From assembly GCA_013423325.1 (NCBI GenBank), contig BLJB01000060.1:154250-218249 (forward strand): a DNA stretch of 64,000 nucleotides, in the 5' to 3' direction. The stretch's first letter is position 1. The number at the start of each line of letters is the position of its first letter. Below, piece after piece: positions 10,947 to 22,645 of the stretch. The position numbers and the translations under genes were made by a program. Source of the DNA: Usnea hakonensis (taxonomy: Eukaryota > Ascomycota > Lecanoromycetes > Lecanorales > Parmeliaceae). The notes under the pieces are model-generated. The model saw only the letters and a program-made list of their open reading frames with translations. It did no database searches and was not told the origin of the DNA.

Positions 10947-11504
10947 CCTTCTAAATCATTATTTTATTATTAGGTATAAGTAAGTAGGTAATTAATGGAC
11001 TGATTTGATTACGGGTATGTACCTAAAGTACTCTATTTTGGCTTGAAGTGTCAAAGGCTTAGGAGGACGTTCATCTTATGGGGGGCCGCACGGCAGAAGT
11101 AAAAAGATTAAAGGGATGAGATTGAGCCGATCTGCCCAAAATCTGCCGCCCTACACTTTAAATTTTTAGACTTTAAGCTCGTAAACTCTAGAGAAGCAAC
11201 GCTCGCATGAGCGTTTAAAACACCACGATGCTATTTTAGGCTACTGTCATTTCACGTGCTAATTGCTCTTTTGATCCCCTCCATATACTCATCATGAATT
11301 GACTCGTTTCCAAAATGACGTGCACTACAAAGGATCCTTCCTTCATCTCCTTGCGCCTGAGAGGTTTCGAAAATCAACCATCAAACAAGCAAGCCAATTG
11401 CACTTACTCAAAATCCATTCCCTAACCTTACACGCGCAGTTAGGTAGACATCATCTGCGGAACTTCGATAGAACGTATACATGTCCCGTCAAAGATGACG
11501 TGAT

Positions 11505-14500
11505 ATGGCAACCATCAAGGCCCTTGAAGGCCGCACGGTTCATCAAATTCAGTCCGGCCAAGTCATTGTAGACCTGTGCTCGGTTGTAAAGGAGTTGCTG
11601 GAGAACAGTTTAGATGCTGGAGCTACAGCTATCGACGTTCGTTTCAAGAACAATGGTCTTGACTCCATCGAGGTTCAAGACAATGGGAGTGGCATAGTAC
11701 ATGGAAATTACGAGACCATCGCCTTAAAGCATTACACATCCAAGCTTACGAGCTACGATGACCTTTCTTCTCTGCAAACTTTTGGCTTCCGAGGCGAAGC
11801 TCTTTCCTCTCTTTGCGCTCTCTCCAAATTTCACGTCACGACTGCCCGTGCAGATGAAGCTCCAAAGGGCACGAGACTGGACTTCGAGATGTCTGGCAAA
11901 TTGAAATGTACCCAGGTCGTGGCAAGCCAGAAAGGTACTGCGGTTACTGTCGAGGACCTTTTCACGAGTCTGCCCGTTCGGAGAAGGGAGTTGGAGAAAA
12001 ACATTAAGAGGGAGTATGGCAAAGTCCTCAATGTTCTCCAGGCCTATGCTTGCATTAGTACGCAAGCTCGAATCTCCGTCAGCAATTTCATGGCAAAGGG
12101 CAAGAAAGTGTCGGTATTCGCAACAAAGTCGAATCAGACTACGAGGGAGAATATTGCAAGTATTTTCGGTACAAAAGCATTGCCCGCCCTCGTTGCTATG
12201 AGTCTCAGCTTCGAGCTTCAGCCTACGAAGATCCGAGGCTCTAGTCCCGAGTAAGTATCACGATCACTCATGAAGAAGACGAGGTCCTGACTGCAAAGTA
12301 ATAAGCGAGTACAAGTCCTTGGTCATGTCTCGAGGCCCATCTTTGGCGAGGGTCGCCAGGCACCTGACCGCCAGATGTTCTTCGTCAATTCAAGGCCTTG
12401 TGGGCTTCCTCAAGTAGCCAGAGTCTTCAACGAGGTCTACAAGTCTTACAATGTTTCACAGTCACCGTTCATATTTGCGAATATAAAATTGGACACTAGT
12501 ACGTGGCTTTAAAGATACCAAGATTACTTTCTGATGACCCTAGATGCGTACGATGTCAACGTTTCGCCCGATAAGAGAACGATTTTATTACACGATCAAA
12601 CTAATTTGTTAGAGTCTATCCGGGTCTGTACCCGCTCTAGGGTCCCGGGAAAGTGGAGCTGACCGCTGCAGATTGCTCTGACCGCGCTTTTCGAGCAACA
12701 GGATCAGACCGTACCACAATCTTATAAATCTAGTCATAAACTCCCTTCGTTCAGACCGCTTACGGTTAGTCGGGAAACCTCAAGCGCTGATGACACGCCC
12801 ACGCCTGCGAATTACGCATTGCCGTCCCCGAAGGTCCGAGTATCTGATGATGATGATGATGATGATGATGAGTATGAAGTACTGAGTGTGAAAGATTCCT
12901 CCGCTGAAGACGGAGGCGATCACGGTCTGATTGAAAGCTTTGCAGGCCGTGACAGTAGGAAGCGTGCTGTAAAGGCTGTCTCAGCTCCGGCGGCAGCGAA
13001 TAAAGCGGGATTATTGTCAAAAGAGAAGCAAAAGCTAGTCAAAAAGCTCCGCAGAGAGCAAGAGCAATCACCTGAGCTTGACAATTATGATGACGATCAA
13101 GATGTGGTGGACGCTGAATCGACGCTGAACCGTATTGCCAGACCCGTGGAAGACTTCAACCGGAGGCTTACCGAGCAGCAGCGTAAGTCGCTCGAGACTC
13201 CAACCACCAAGGAGCCTCTCTCCCACGAGGATGTCGAGAAGTCGTCACCAATGGGCAATGAATCAGAGACGGGGCCTTCTTCAGGAATATTTCAAAGCGC
13301 CTTTGACCGAATGCGCCCTTCGCGCAATGCTCCAGAGGTTGCAACAATAACCATAGGCTCAAAGTCTACCACTTCTGTACTTGGACCATCTTGCTCCTTT
13401 ACACAACCCAAACTCGACTTGACACCATCCAGTCCGACTACTCCAACATGCCTTGCCGATGATCCAACACGACAGAAGTTCAGTAGCAGTATCAGAGCCT
13501 TTGCTGCTCCTGGCTCTGACCTAGTCCAGTCCGTCGGGAGGCCACAAAGCAAGTCACGGACGTCTCGGCCATATTCCGTCAGTCTTGGTGACAATGAAGA
13601 CAAAATTCCTGAAACGGAAACAAGTCCGACTCCGTCTGCAGAGAAAAGCCAAAGCTCAGCCGAGTCCCCAAGTCTTCATGCCGATCAGTTTCAGGAAACG
13701 GTCTGTGCAGGGTCTGAATCCGATGGCGACTATGTGGATGATGACGATAAGAAAGCTCGAGAAGAAGCGCTAGTTGCCGAATTGATCGAACAAGCCGAGG
13801 AAAAGGCAGTTATGCCCTCTCAAGACAATATCAGACGTGCAGATCAGATTTTGAAAGGACGCGGGCAAAAGAACTGTACCACGCATCTCATTCAGATGAT
13901 CGTTCAATCCGCAGAAAGGATTAATCAGCAGGTGCAAGCTCTAGAGATGGCTTTGCAAGTATCTGCTGATTACGGCTTCTCACAAAATTCTACGGCTTTC
14001 ATCGAGGACACATCTGTAGAAGAGCGGTTGTCGCTGACCGTCTCAAAGGCTGACTTTGCGGACATGCACATAATAGGCCAATTTAATCTCGGTTTCATTC
14101 TCGCTGTCCGTGCTCCCTCCCCCTCTTCGCCTGATCCTGATCTTTTCATAATCGACCAGCACGCCTCTGACGAGAAGTACAATTTCGAGCGTCTTCAGGC
14201 CAATACGATTGTCCAAAACCAACGCCTAGTCCATCCATACAGACTGGATCTCACCGCCATCGAAGAAGAAATAGTCCTCGATAACAGCGAGACTTTGCTA
14301 AAGAACGGTTTCCAAGTCGAAATGGACATCAGTGGCAACGCAGAAGTGGGTCGTCGCTGTAAGCTCATCTCTCTCCCAATGAGCCGAGAGGTTACTTTCG
14401 ACATTACCGACCTTGAAGAACTCATTACGCTGCTTGCCGAGAACCCTTCCTCTTCCTCGTCGGAAAATGTCCCTCGGCCGACCAAGGTGCGACGTATGCT

Positions 14501-14855
14501 CGCCATGCGCGCTTGCCGTAGTAGTGTCATGATAGGAAAGACTCTCACGCTGAAGCAGATGGGCGCATTGGTGAGGAAGATGGGAGAAATTGACAAGCCG
14601 TGGAATTGTCCGCATGGTCGACCGACTATGAGACATTTATGTGGGTTGCGAGAGTGGGAAGGCTGGAAAGAGGACGGCGGGATAGCCGGTTTGGAGGAGG
14701 AAAGGGGCATGATTGAGTGGGGAACGTGGATTCAAGGCGTGAGGGAGCAAAACGAAGAAATGGGGCAAGCTGAGTATGGTGGGAAGGAGGAGCATGTGGA
14801 CAATAGCCTCGACAGCAGTGTGGCTGGAGCTGCGGAGGAGGAGGACCAGCCCTGA
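11505..14855 (+). CDS. PMS1: DNA mismatch repair endonuclease subunit Pms1
   Basis: This is the nuclear partner of Mlh1 in MutL-alpha. It has 1069 aa in exons 11505-12250, 12299-12498, 12544-12623 and 12672-14855. The GHKL ATPase motifs are present: VVKELLENSLDAGAT, VQDNGSGI and TFGFRGEALSSLCAL. Exons 2-3 carry FVNSRPCGLPQ and YDVNVSPDKRTILLHD. A disordered acidic linker starts at about residue 390 with eight consecutive Asp residues. The C-terminal endonuclease site is intact: DQHASDEKYNFE (DQHA-X2-E-X4-E) near residue 837, ACRSSVMIG (about 955) and CPHGRPTM (about 988), as expected for an active MutL-alpha nuclease. The protein is somewhat longer than yeast Pms1 because of the linker. No truncation is seen. 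Confidence 0.96.
12846..12869 (+). repeat. (GAT)8 microsatellite coding for eight aspartates in PMS1
   Basis: Eight perfect GAT codons lie in a row within the PMS1 linker. Length changes would be in frame and probably tolerated. The reverse strand reads as a His run, which is an artefact. Confidence 0.95.
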
Positions 14856-15023
14856 AACCAGATGAGTGAGCTTTCTTAGAGACATTGTACCGAATATATC
14901 GACCACAAGCATATCACACGCGCAGATGTCAGCCGTGAAACACGCAGGAATATGTAACCTATTATCCACGTTGTCCAACCTGGTCTTGATTCAAAATAGA
15001 TGCATGCTCTTTTGACTAAGAGC

Positions 15024-17243
15024 TCACATCCATCCTCCCGTCCCAGTCCTTCCCTCTTCCATCACTTTTCCACTGACTTCTCTCGCTCTAATGCCTCCAC
15101 TCGGAAAAATTCCACTCTCCTTGACCTCCACTCCGCTCCTACTGACAACTCTGCCCCCACCACCCACACCGGGCTTCGACCTGCCCATTCCTCCCCACGC
15201 TTTCGCCTTGCCAAACCCAACCATCCCGGGGTTCCAGTCCCCTCCTTGGCCATGATTTCCAGCTCCCAGCGCCAATGCCCGTTGCTCTACCCCCGGTCCT
15301 GCTCTTCGCTTCTGCGAATTAAGCGGCGGAGTAGGTGGGTTCATTTCCAAAGGGCGAAAATTCTCCTTGTCTGTCGTGTACTCAAACGGCGAAGTCTGGG
15401 CAAGTGGCTGGTAGGACGGTTTGCTAAGTAGATGCTTGAGTTCTCTTGGGGGGGATGGGGAGGGAGAAGGAGAGGGAGAAGGGTGTGTTATCCAATTATC
15501 ATCGGGGAGTGATGGAGCTATCGACCGCGGACGTGTTGATGCAGGTCGGCTTGTTGCTATCGTGGTGATGGTGCTGGTGGAGTAGATCGAGGAAGATTTA
15601 GTAGGAGAGCGAAGTATAGTCGGTTGATTGGTTTGTTCCGCTGGCTTGGCAACGTCGGAATAAATTGAAGAAGATTTGGTAGGGGAGCGTAATATTGCTG
15701 GTTGGCCAGTGGGATTTGATGAACCTGTTTCCCAAGCATGACGAGGAGACCATTGGGATGGTGAGTGTTGGTCGCAAAAACGGTCAGTCCGTGACACCCT
15801 GTCACCGATGTTGAGATGGGGAGCACTAGTGGTGTCGCAGTGAGGGTCGCTACAAGGAGAGCGTGGCTGATCACTGTTTATGCTTTGGATCTTAGTCCGC
15901 GAGGAGTGCTGAGAGAGCGGTAGGTCATAGAAGGGGCCTCTGATTTCGGTACGAGAGGAACGATGAGCTGGTGGTTGCTCGTAGAAGGGGACTGAGAGAT
16001 TGGTACGAGAAGCTCTGGCGCTCGCGCTAGGATGAGTAATGTTTGCAATGTTGGAGTGGGAGTCGTTGCGGGTGTGCATGAATGGAACAGTGGGAGAAGC
16101 CATCAGAGGGTCTTCAGCCTTGGATTCTCGGAATTTGTCTGTCTCTGCCGAGTTCTGGCTCATACGATTATCTAGAAGAGACGATTTATTGCGTTTGTGC
16201 CGAGAGGTTAGATTGTCTTCTAAAGGGTTCATGTCCGGAGGAAGTCTTGATATCTTGCGGAAAATGACCCCTAGATAGATCGAAATCGCTAGTGATAGCA
16301 GGTGAAACGTCCCAGTGACCACGCTGGTAACAAAAGTGGCAAACACGACACCGGCGGTAGCATTGTCCAATAGAGTAGACCAGTGACCTGGAGCGTTGAC
16401 CGATTCGATAGATGATTGTGTGTGGGAAATCAAAGCGGTAAATATAAGAAATGGGATCAATCCGGCGTCAATCATGGCTGCGAACAGCATATAGCTAGCT
16501 GAGGATGACGGTGTCCGTCCCTTCGCAGAGCGCGAGAGATGATATGTACCATAAATGGTATGCAATATTGCAACTGCGGGCTAATGCAACGTTAACGTTG
16601 TCCCTCTGTCGCTTTTTGGTAATACTTACGGGCACACGTATTATCCATCCGGTTGTCGCGTCGGTTCCTTTGATACAAATCACACAAAACAGCATGCCAA
16701 CTGCCCCGATCAACTCGCATATTCGAAGGATTAGCTGAGCGATTCGTGTTAAGTTGACTCTCGACTTGGTACGCGGACTCATCGGCTTCCTGTCTAGGTT
16801 TCCATACGGACTAGCGGATATTAGATAAACATACATGTAAAGGACACCAAGCAAAGGTAAACATTCCAACACAAATATTGACATTCCCGAGTGCACAGAA
16901 ACAAAAGACATCATAAAAGACAAACCAATGCATAGACCTATATACATGCAGACGATCCGAATTTTGGGCTTGGAGGCTTTTGATGAATTATGAAAGGTTA
17001 CGACTAGACACTAAAACCATGCTTCTTCGGAACACCCACTGTAAAGACTTACGCGACAAAGTAGGAATCCGGATGTCTATTGAAGTCTATAGAGTTGATG
17101 AGCAGGCCGCTTGGTTTTGGTTTTGGCGGTGGTAGAGATTGGCTTGCTTGCGATATGGCTTTGGGGTTGAAGCCTCGATCGGTAGGGCCTGCAAAAGAAT
17201 ATTTCGACGGATGGTCGTATAGGTATGGAGGCTCAGCACCCAT
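15024..17243 (-). CDS. Unrecognised fungal integral membrane protein with long disordered tail
   Basis: The protein has 642 aa in exons 17053-17243, 16630-16810 and 15024-16580; the phases close. The N-terminal 60 residues are cytosolic-like (GFNPKAISQASQ, RHPDSYFVA). Four hydrophobic segments follow: LILRICELIGAVGMLFCVIC, SSASYMLFAAMIDAGLIPF with LIFTALI, and VVFATFVTSVVTGTFHLLS. From about residue 245 onward the tail is Ser/Pro/Arg-rich, without predicted fold, with repeated REP-like units (two copies of ILRSPTKSSSIYS). I know this architecture from unnamed filamentous-fungal proteins but cannot give a function. Intron 1 (about 240 nt) is long; it was chosen because it joins RHPDSYFVA to PYGNLDRKPMSPR. 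Confidence 0.8.
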
Positions 17244-17449
17244 GATTTGTCACAGAACTCAGACAATATCAAATACAGAGCATGACAGGTTCTTACATAA
17301 AGTACGAGAAGCCCAAATGTACGAAGGTATAAAGATTCAATATTGAACCGCGCATTTTAATCGCGCTAAATCCGAAACTCGTTGGCGAGGCAACAGGGCG
17401 CTTCGAGAGAGAACACTCACTCAGTAGCGTCATTTTCTCCACGACTCAG

Positions 17450-19117
17450 ATGAATACCCTCAGTCGAACTGTACGCGACTATACTGGGTGTTTGAAGACG
17501 CTAGTCAAAAGAGCACAGATCACGGGTCTTCCTCACATCTCACAGCGGCATAGCAGTCATGTCGTTAGAGATGGCCGCCCTTTCCGCGTGGCTGTTCTTG
17601 GATCTGGGCCTGCGGGCTTCTATACGGCTTACAAGGTAATCTCAAGTATAGAGAATGCTACCATTGATATGTATGAGTCTCTTCCTGTGCCCTTTGGGCT
17701 AGTAAGATTTGGTGTGGCACCGGATCATCCTGAAGTTAAGGTAAGGTGCTTTGACTCGGTCATATATGTTTTTGCCTCTCTTTCATATGCCCCTCGTGCC
17801 TAAATCATCCACTTCTAATCTTTCTTTTCTAGAATTGCCAAAACAAGTTTGAGGAAGTTGCTTCGTCTCCCCGCTTTACTTTTATAGGCAACATTGCTAT
17901 TGGCAAAGATCTGCCTTTAGCACATCTAAGGCATTACTATAACGCTATTATTTTCGCCTACGGTGCCACTAAGGACCGTAAGCTTGGAATCTCAGGCGAG
18001 GCCGACTTGAAAGGCATCTACTCAGCGCGCGATTTTGTGGGGTGGTACAATGGACTTCCCGAACACGAAGGATTGTCGCCAGACCTTGAATCGGGTGAAG
18101 AAGCAGTGATTATTGGGCAAGGGAATGTGGCGCTTGATGTAGCGCGTACGCTCTTGACCGACGTCGATAGTCTACGGAAGACGGACATAACAGAATACGC
18201 CCTTGACGTTCTGTCGAAAAGCAGAGTGAAACGGGTTCGTGTCATTGGTCGAAGAGGTCCCATGCAGGTATAGTCTTCCATGTCATCAACACGACGGCAA
18301 TTCACACAGGTGACCATTTTACCAGGCATCTTTTACGATTAAAGAAGCCCGGGAGCTGTTAACTCTGCCTGATGTCTCTTTCGAGTCTATCGATTCTGCT
18401 CTCTTTCCGCCCAACCCTGCAAAACTTCCTCGGACGCCCAAACGTCTCATTCAGCTCTTAAGCAAGGGTTCGTCAACTCCAGCTTCGCAAGCGCGGAAGT
18501 CCTGGTCTTTAGATTTTCTTTTATCCCCTAGATCTTTCAATGCTTCTCATGAAATACCTGGTAATCTGTCTTCTGTGACTTTCCTCAAAACCGAATTAAA
18601 AGGTCCAGACGTCTTCAACTCGTCTGCCAACGTCTCTCCCACTACTTGTGAGATATCTTACCCCGCTGCCTTAGCATTCAGGAGTATTGGCTACAAGTCA
18701 GAAGCCATCAATGGCATGGGAGACCTGGGTATAGACTTCGATGAGCTTCGAGGGGTCATTCCCAATGACTCACATGGTCGTATCACGAGGCTGTCAGAAG
18801 ACGGGATTAGAATACCAGGCCTCTACTGTTGCGGATGGGTCAAGCGAGGTCCGGCGGGCGTAATTGCTAACACAATGGAAGACGCGTTCGATACCGCAGA
18901 ATCTATTGCAAAAGACTGGGAAAACAAAGAACCATTCATGCCCGGTGCGAATGGTTGGGACGCGCTGCGAGAATCTGCAGCTACAAAGACTTTAAGACCT
19001 GTCAGCTGGGACGACTGGAGGAAAATCGATGCAGCGGAGAAGAGGAGGGGAAAAGCAAAAGGCAAGGAGCGGGAAAAGTTCACGAGCATCTCAGCCATGC
19101 TCGCAGTGCTGGACTGA
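17450..19117 (+). CDS. ARH1: Mitochondrial adrenodoxin (ferredoxin) reductase
   Basis: This FAD enzyme passes electrons from NADPH to mitochondrial ferredoxin for Fe-S cluster and heme A synthesis. It has 505 aa in exons 17450-17740, 17833-18267 and 18326-19117. The first 45 residues are basic and Ser/Thr-rich, a plausible presequence. The FAD-binding loop is VAVLGSGPAGFYTAYK, followed by YESLPVPFGLVRFGVAPDHPEVK, a hallmark of the family. The NADPH-binding part has AVIIGQGNVALDVARTLL and VRVIGRRGPMQ. The C-terminal GLYCCGWVKRGPAGVIANTM is strongly conserved. The length fits Arh1. The last residues are Lys/Arg-rich. Confidence 0.96.
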
Positions 19118-19591
19118 AAAGTTGTGATTGCTGGGCCTGAAATTGCTTTCTTAGAGTACCATTACGGAGAGGCTGAGCCACAGGACAAGGAGACGGTAAA
19201 CCCTGTACACTAGTTTGCCAGTGTCTTGACCTCGAGCGTACAGTCTGCAGAGTACGATGGCAAGCTTTGCCAGAAGACATCGTCTCTACAATGATTACTT
19301 AAGATTTTTTGGGGGGTTTTGAAGGCATTTATAAGACAGCGGACGTAGAGCGGCAATTCAGGCGGAGCTGTGGCATGTCTATTGCAATGTGTATACTAAA
19401 GTATATAACGAGCGGATTTACATAAATGTATCTTCGTTCTTTTGTTTAGTAAAGTACATAGCTTACGTCTATGGCTGATCGTGTTCCTTATCTCGGGAAT
19501 GACGTCATCTCGAGTCGGTGATTCTGTAATGCTCACTCGGTTTGTCGAGTTCGCACCATGGCTACTAGAGCTTTTATCCTCTATCCTTGAT
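19118..19591. other. Intergenic region upstream of the L2HGDH-like gene
   Basis: About 474 bases, same-strand spacing. An open frame runs through the last 150 bases into the next gene, but the mitochondrial-type start at 19592 is preferred. Poly-T/G run (tttttggggggtttt) at about 19304-19321. Confidence 0.4.
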
Positions 19592-20915
19592 ATGTTCGCG
19601 AGAGTACTGGGTCGAGATTTGCGAACGCGATGTAATTTACGTCTTTTCTCGACCTCCTCGACAAAAAGGGCCGACTTTACCCATGTGGTTGGTGCAATTA
19701 ACCATTGCCATTGGCATCCTCTAGACATGTAACTAAAATGTTTTCAGGTGGTTGGCGCTGGGGCTGTAGGTCTTGCCATTGCTCGTAGGTTGGCTGAGCG
19801 GGATGGCACTTCGACCCTTCTAGTAGAGAGGCATGGAGCAGTGGGCACAGAGACTAGCAGTCGCAATTCTGAGGTACTTCCTTTCTACAAATCCAGCTTC
19901 TCAATCTCAGCCACGGCAGGTCATTCACGCTGGCCTATACTACGGCCCTACCTCTCTGAAGACACGCCTATGTCTTCAAGGCAAACAGATGATGTACGAT
20001 CTCTGCGAGAAGCAAAATATTCCATACTGCAATACAATGAAGTGGGTCCTTTCACAGAATGCCCAGCAACACGAAGAGCTCTTCAAGACACACGAATTTG
20101 CCAAGTCGATCGGCGTGCCGATACATTTCATCCCTTTATCTGAAGCACACGCGCGTGAACCGGACGTCCGGGTAAAAGAAGCCGTTCTTGAGAGCCCGAC
20201 AACTGGCATCGTGGACTCCCACACGTACATGGCCTATTTGGAGTCTGATTTCAAGTCAAAAGGTGGTGACTTGGCGTGTCATACGACTGTGGAGTCAGTC
20301 GAGCCTCTTGACTCGGGCTCTCAGGGCTGGAAAATCCAGACAAAATCTTCTTCTTCAGAGACGACATGGATAACCGGCGAGACTTTAATCAATAGTGCCG
20401 GTCTAAATGCTGTTTCTTTATCAAACAGTATTCTTCCGCACTCGCGGTATGTTGAGCCGTATTATGCCAAAGGCTCGTACTACTCGTATTCTGCTCCTAC
20501 GCCCCGTCCGAAGACTCTTATTTATCCCGCACCAACCACGGGAGCCGCTGGCCTTGGTACACATCTAACCATTGATATGAATGGCGCAATTCGATTTGGC
20601 CCAGACGTGGAATGGGTCGATGATCCCAACGATCTCTCTGTAAATGAGTCACGGTTGCCAGCCGCCCTTGAAGAGATTGAGACTTATCTGCCAAGTATCC
20701 AGAGAGACAAGGTTGGCTTAGACTACAGCGGTATCAGGCCTAAATTAGGAAAGGGTGGCGCGGTGTGGAAAGGCAACGGCGACGGCTTTCTAGATTTTGT
20801 AATTAGGAAAGAGCAGGGTTTTGAAGGATTTGTCAATCTTCTAGGCATTGAAAGTCCTGGTTTGACCAGTTCTCTCGCAATTGCTGAGATGGTCGATGGA
20901 TTGTTATACAAATGA
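19592..20915 (+). CDS. FAD-dependent oxidoreductase, L-2-hydroxyglutarate dehydrogenase-like, mitochondrial
   Basis: The protein has 405 aa in exons 19592-19687, 19748-19873 and 19920-20915. It starts with a basic, Arg-rich presequence (MFARVLGRDLRTRCNLRLFS) just before the dinucleotide fold (THV-VVGAGAVGLAIARRLA) and LLVERHGAVGTETSSRNSE. VIHAGLYYGPTSLKTRLCLQ is the family's conserved FAD/substrate segment; LINSAGLNAV and LLGIESPGLTSSLAIAEMV close the DAO-type fold. Family members oxidise L-2-hydroxyglutarate to 2-oxoglutarate, a metabolite-repair reaction; a related substrate cannot be excluded. The first intron donor (GTTGGT) was chosen because it restores HVVVGAG. It sits within an 8-nt repeat also found at the acceptor. 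Confidence 0.9.
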
Positions 20916-21173
20916 CGTTGCTGGGCGACCCTACCTACCAGGCGCTCTGACAACCGCGAATTCCAAGTGAAACCCGTCGACCTTGATTCGACCTTGATAC
21001 CACCTCGTCCAATCGGCTTTCTCTTCTGACCTCAGCCCTATTCTAAGGCATCTCGCCAGGAGCCCCAAAATCGGATCTCGGTTAATCTTTAATCCGTCTT
21101 TTGCCCACTCCAAGTCCCGAGGCTCCATGAAAATATTTGCGGTTTCTTCGCACTCGATTCAATTTCTGCAGAC
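20916..21173. other. Short intergenic region with an unexplained minus-strand frame
   Basis: About 258 bases. A 65-codon minus frame (20931-21128, MEPRDLEWAKDGLKI...) has balanced composition but starts only 46 bases from the next plus-strand start and matches nothing I know. I leave it uncalled. Confidence 0.3.
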
Positions 21174-22495
21174 ATGGCTTCTATGTCTACCGCGGCGGTG
21201 ACCAAGTCTGGATCCGAGTCGCCTTATCAGCTGGATAAAGCTCAGGTTAGTCCGCATCCAACTGTCCATGAGAGAATATCTTTAATGCCGAATAGACACT
21301 CAGAGCCTCAAGCTCACTTCTCAAGCATATCATGACTGAAGCGCACAAGAAGGAGAGCAGTTCTAAGACCAAGAATCTCCTTGTGTCGGATAATTCGTCC
21401 GAAGAGCCCGCCTCTTTCGACGTGGAGCCGATATGGCTCATCCTCACCACGAAAAGATTTATGACCGACCAAAAGCGCCTCAAACCTCGCAAAATCTTAC
21501 TTCCACACTCCTTACACGACCCTTCAGATATATCGATATGTCTAATTACGCCTGAACCGCAGAGGCAGTTCAAAGATGCCATTGCCCATCCTTCCTTTCC
21601 CATCACTCTGTCAAAGCGAATCACCAAGGTTATCAGCACCAAGAAATTGGAAGCGAAATACCGCTCGTTCGAATCAAAACGGCAGCTTCGTGATTCGTAC
21701 GACCTTTTTCTCGCCGATGATCGTATCATTACGTATCTAGCCAAAATTCTGGGTAAAACTTTTTATAAATCTACAGCCAAGCGGCCCATACCCGTCTCCC
21801 TCAGCGCCTCGAAGCCAAAGACCAAAAAGAATGCAGCTCTTCCAAGCGCCAAACTCCAAAAAGAGATTTCTGACACCAAATCCATCGTTGCACCACCTCT
21901 AATCGCAAAAGAGATTGAACGCACTCTATCTACGGCACAAGTCAACCTCTCCCCATCGACTACCACCGCAGTGCGTGTTGGCCTTGCATCTCAGATGCCT
22001 GAACAGTTAGCGGCGAACATCGAAGCTGTTATGGTAAGCCTCACTGGTACCTTGGTGGGATGGAAAAACGTACGGGCTGTGCATGTAAAAGGCCCTAACA
22101 CAATGGCGCTGCCAATTTGGTTGACAGAGGAACTCTGGATAGAAGGGGAAATGGCATTGGATGAAGAGGCCGCCGAAGCGAAGGCAAAAGGAAGTCGTAA
22201 AGGAAAGAGGAAGAGAATACTTACAGAAGGCACGGATGGTAGTCATGCAGATGAAGAAGGGGGAATGAAGACGGCGGACGGTATAAATGGACTTGCGAAC
22301 GAGCCCAAGCATAGGAAGATCAGCTCGTTGAAGGATCATGATCTAAGTCACGAGATGAAGGAGAGACGAGAAATATTAAGACAGCAGAAGAAAGCAGCTA
22401 GAGAGAAGATCGAGGAGAACAACGTGCCCTTGGGTCGGACAGAGGAAAAGCCCGAGGTCAAGAAGTCCAGAAAGCAGATAGCAATATCAAAATAG
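21174..22495 (+). CDS. Ribosomal L1-domain nucleolar protein (Cic1/Utp30 type)
   Basis: The protein has 423 aa in exons 21174-21245 and 21296-22495. The L1 fold covers about residues 20-275: YQLDKAQ-TLRASSSLLKHI, IWLILTTKRFM, then LFLADDRIITYLAKILGKTF, which is typical of the nucleolar L1-domain family rather than of ribosomal L1 itself. VEAVMVSLTGTLVG-like sequence (IEAVMVSLTGTLVGWKNVRAVHVKG) closes the domain. The C-terminal 130 residues are Lys/Glu-rich and probably coiled and nucleolar. In yeast such proteins work in 60S (Cic1) or 40S (Utp30) assembly; I cannot assign which one this is. The 50-nt intron after codon 24 restores a conserved N-terminus. Confidence 0.85.
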
Positions 22496-22645
22496 TGAAT
22501 CGTTAATTCATAACGTCTTATACACAATTTTTCCTTCTTACAAATTCTGGTCAGGCATGGTCGGAACTATTGTGTCTCAAAGCCGAACGGCAGCAATTTA
22601 CTATACCTGCTATACACAGTCTCTTCATTGGTTCTTCGCACTAAA

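Larger units (their letters stand above)
10170..11504. other. Long divergent intergenic region between asd-4 and PMS1
   Basis: This is the largest gene-poor stretch in the window, about 1.3 kb. It probably holds the asd-4 promoter and 5' leader together with the PMS1 promoter. It contains several GATA-factor core sites and a GAATGA-type repeat (listed separately). Opposed open frames at 10240-10524 (plus) and 10338-10721 (minus) overlap each other and have low-complexity composition, so I do not call either a gene. Confidence 0.5.

Noticed and set aside
12766..13020. Minus-strand frame with a run of eight histidines
   Set aside because: It is the reverse complement of the (GAT)8 tract in PMS1; the opposite strand is clearly the coding one.
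16495..16947. Minus-strand frame with hydrophobic segments (MYIGLCIGLSFMMSF) in intron 1 of the 15024-17243 gene
   Set aside because: Joining exon 1 directly to PYGNLDRKPMSPR gives the sequence remembered for this family and closes the phase; the hydrophobic stretch is intronic.
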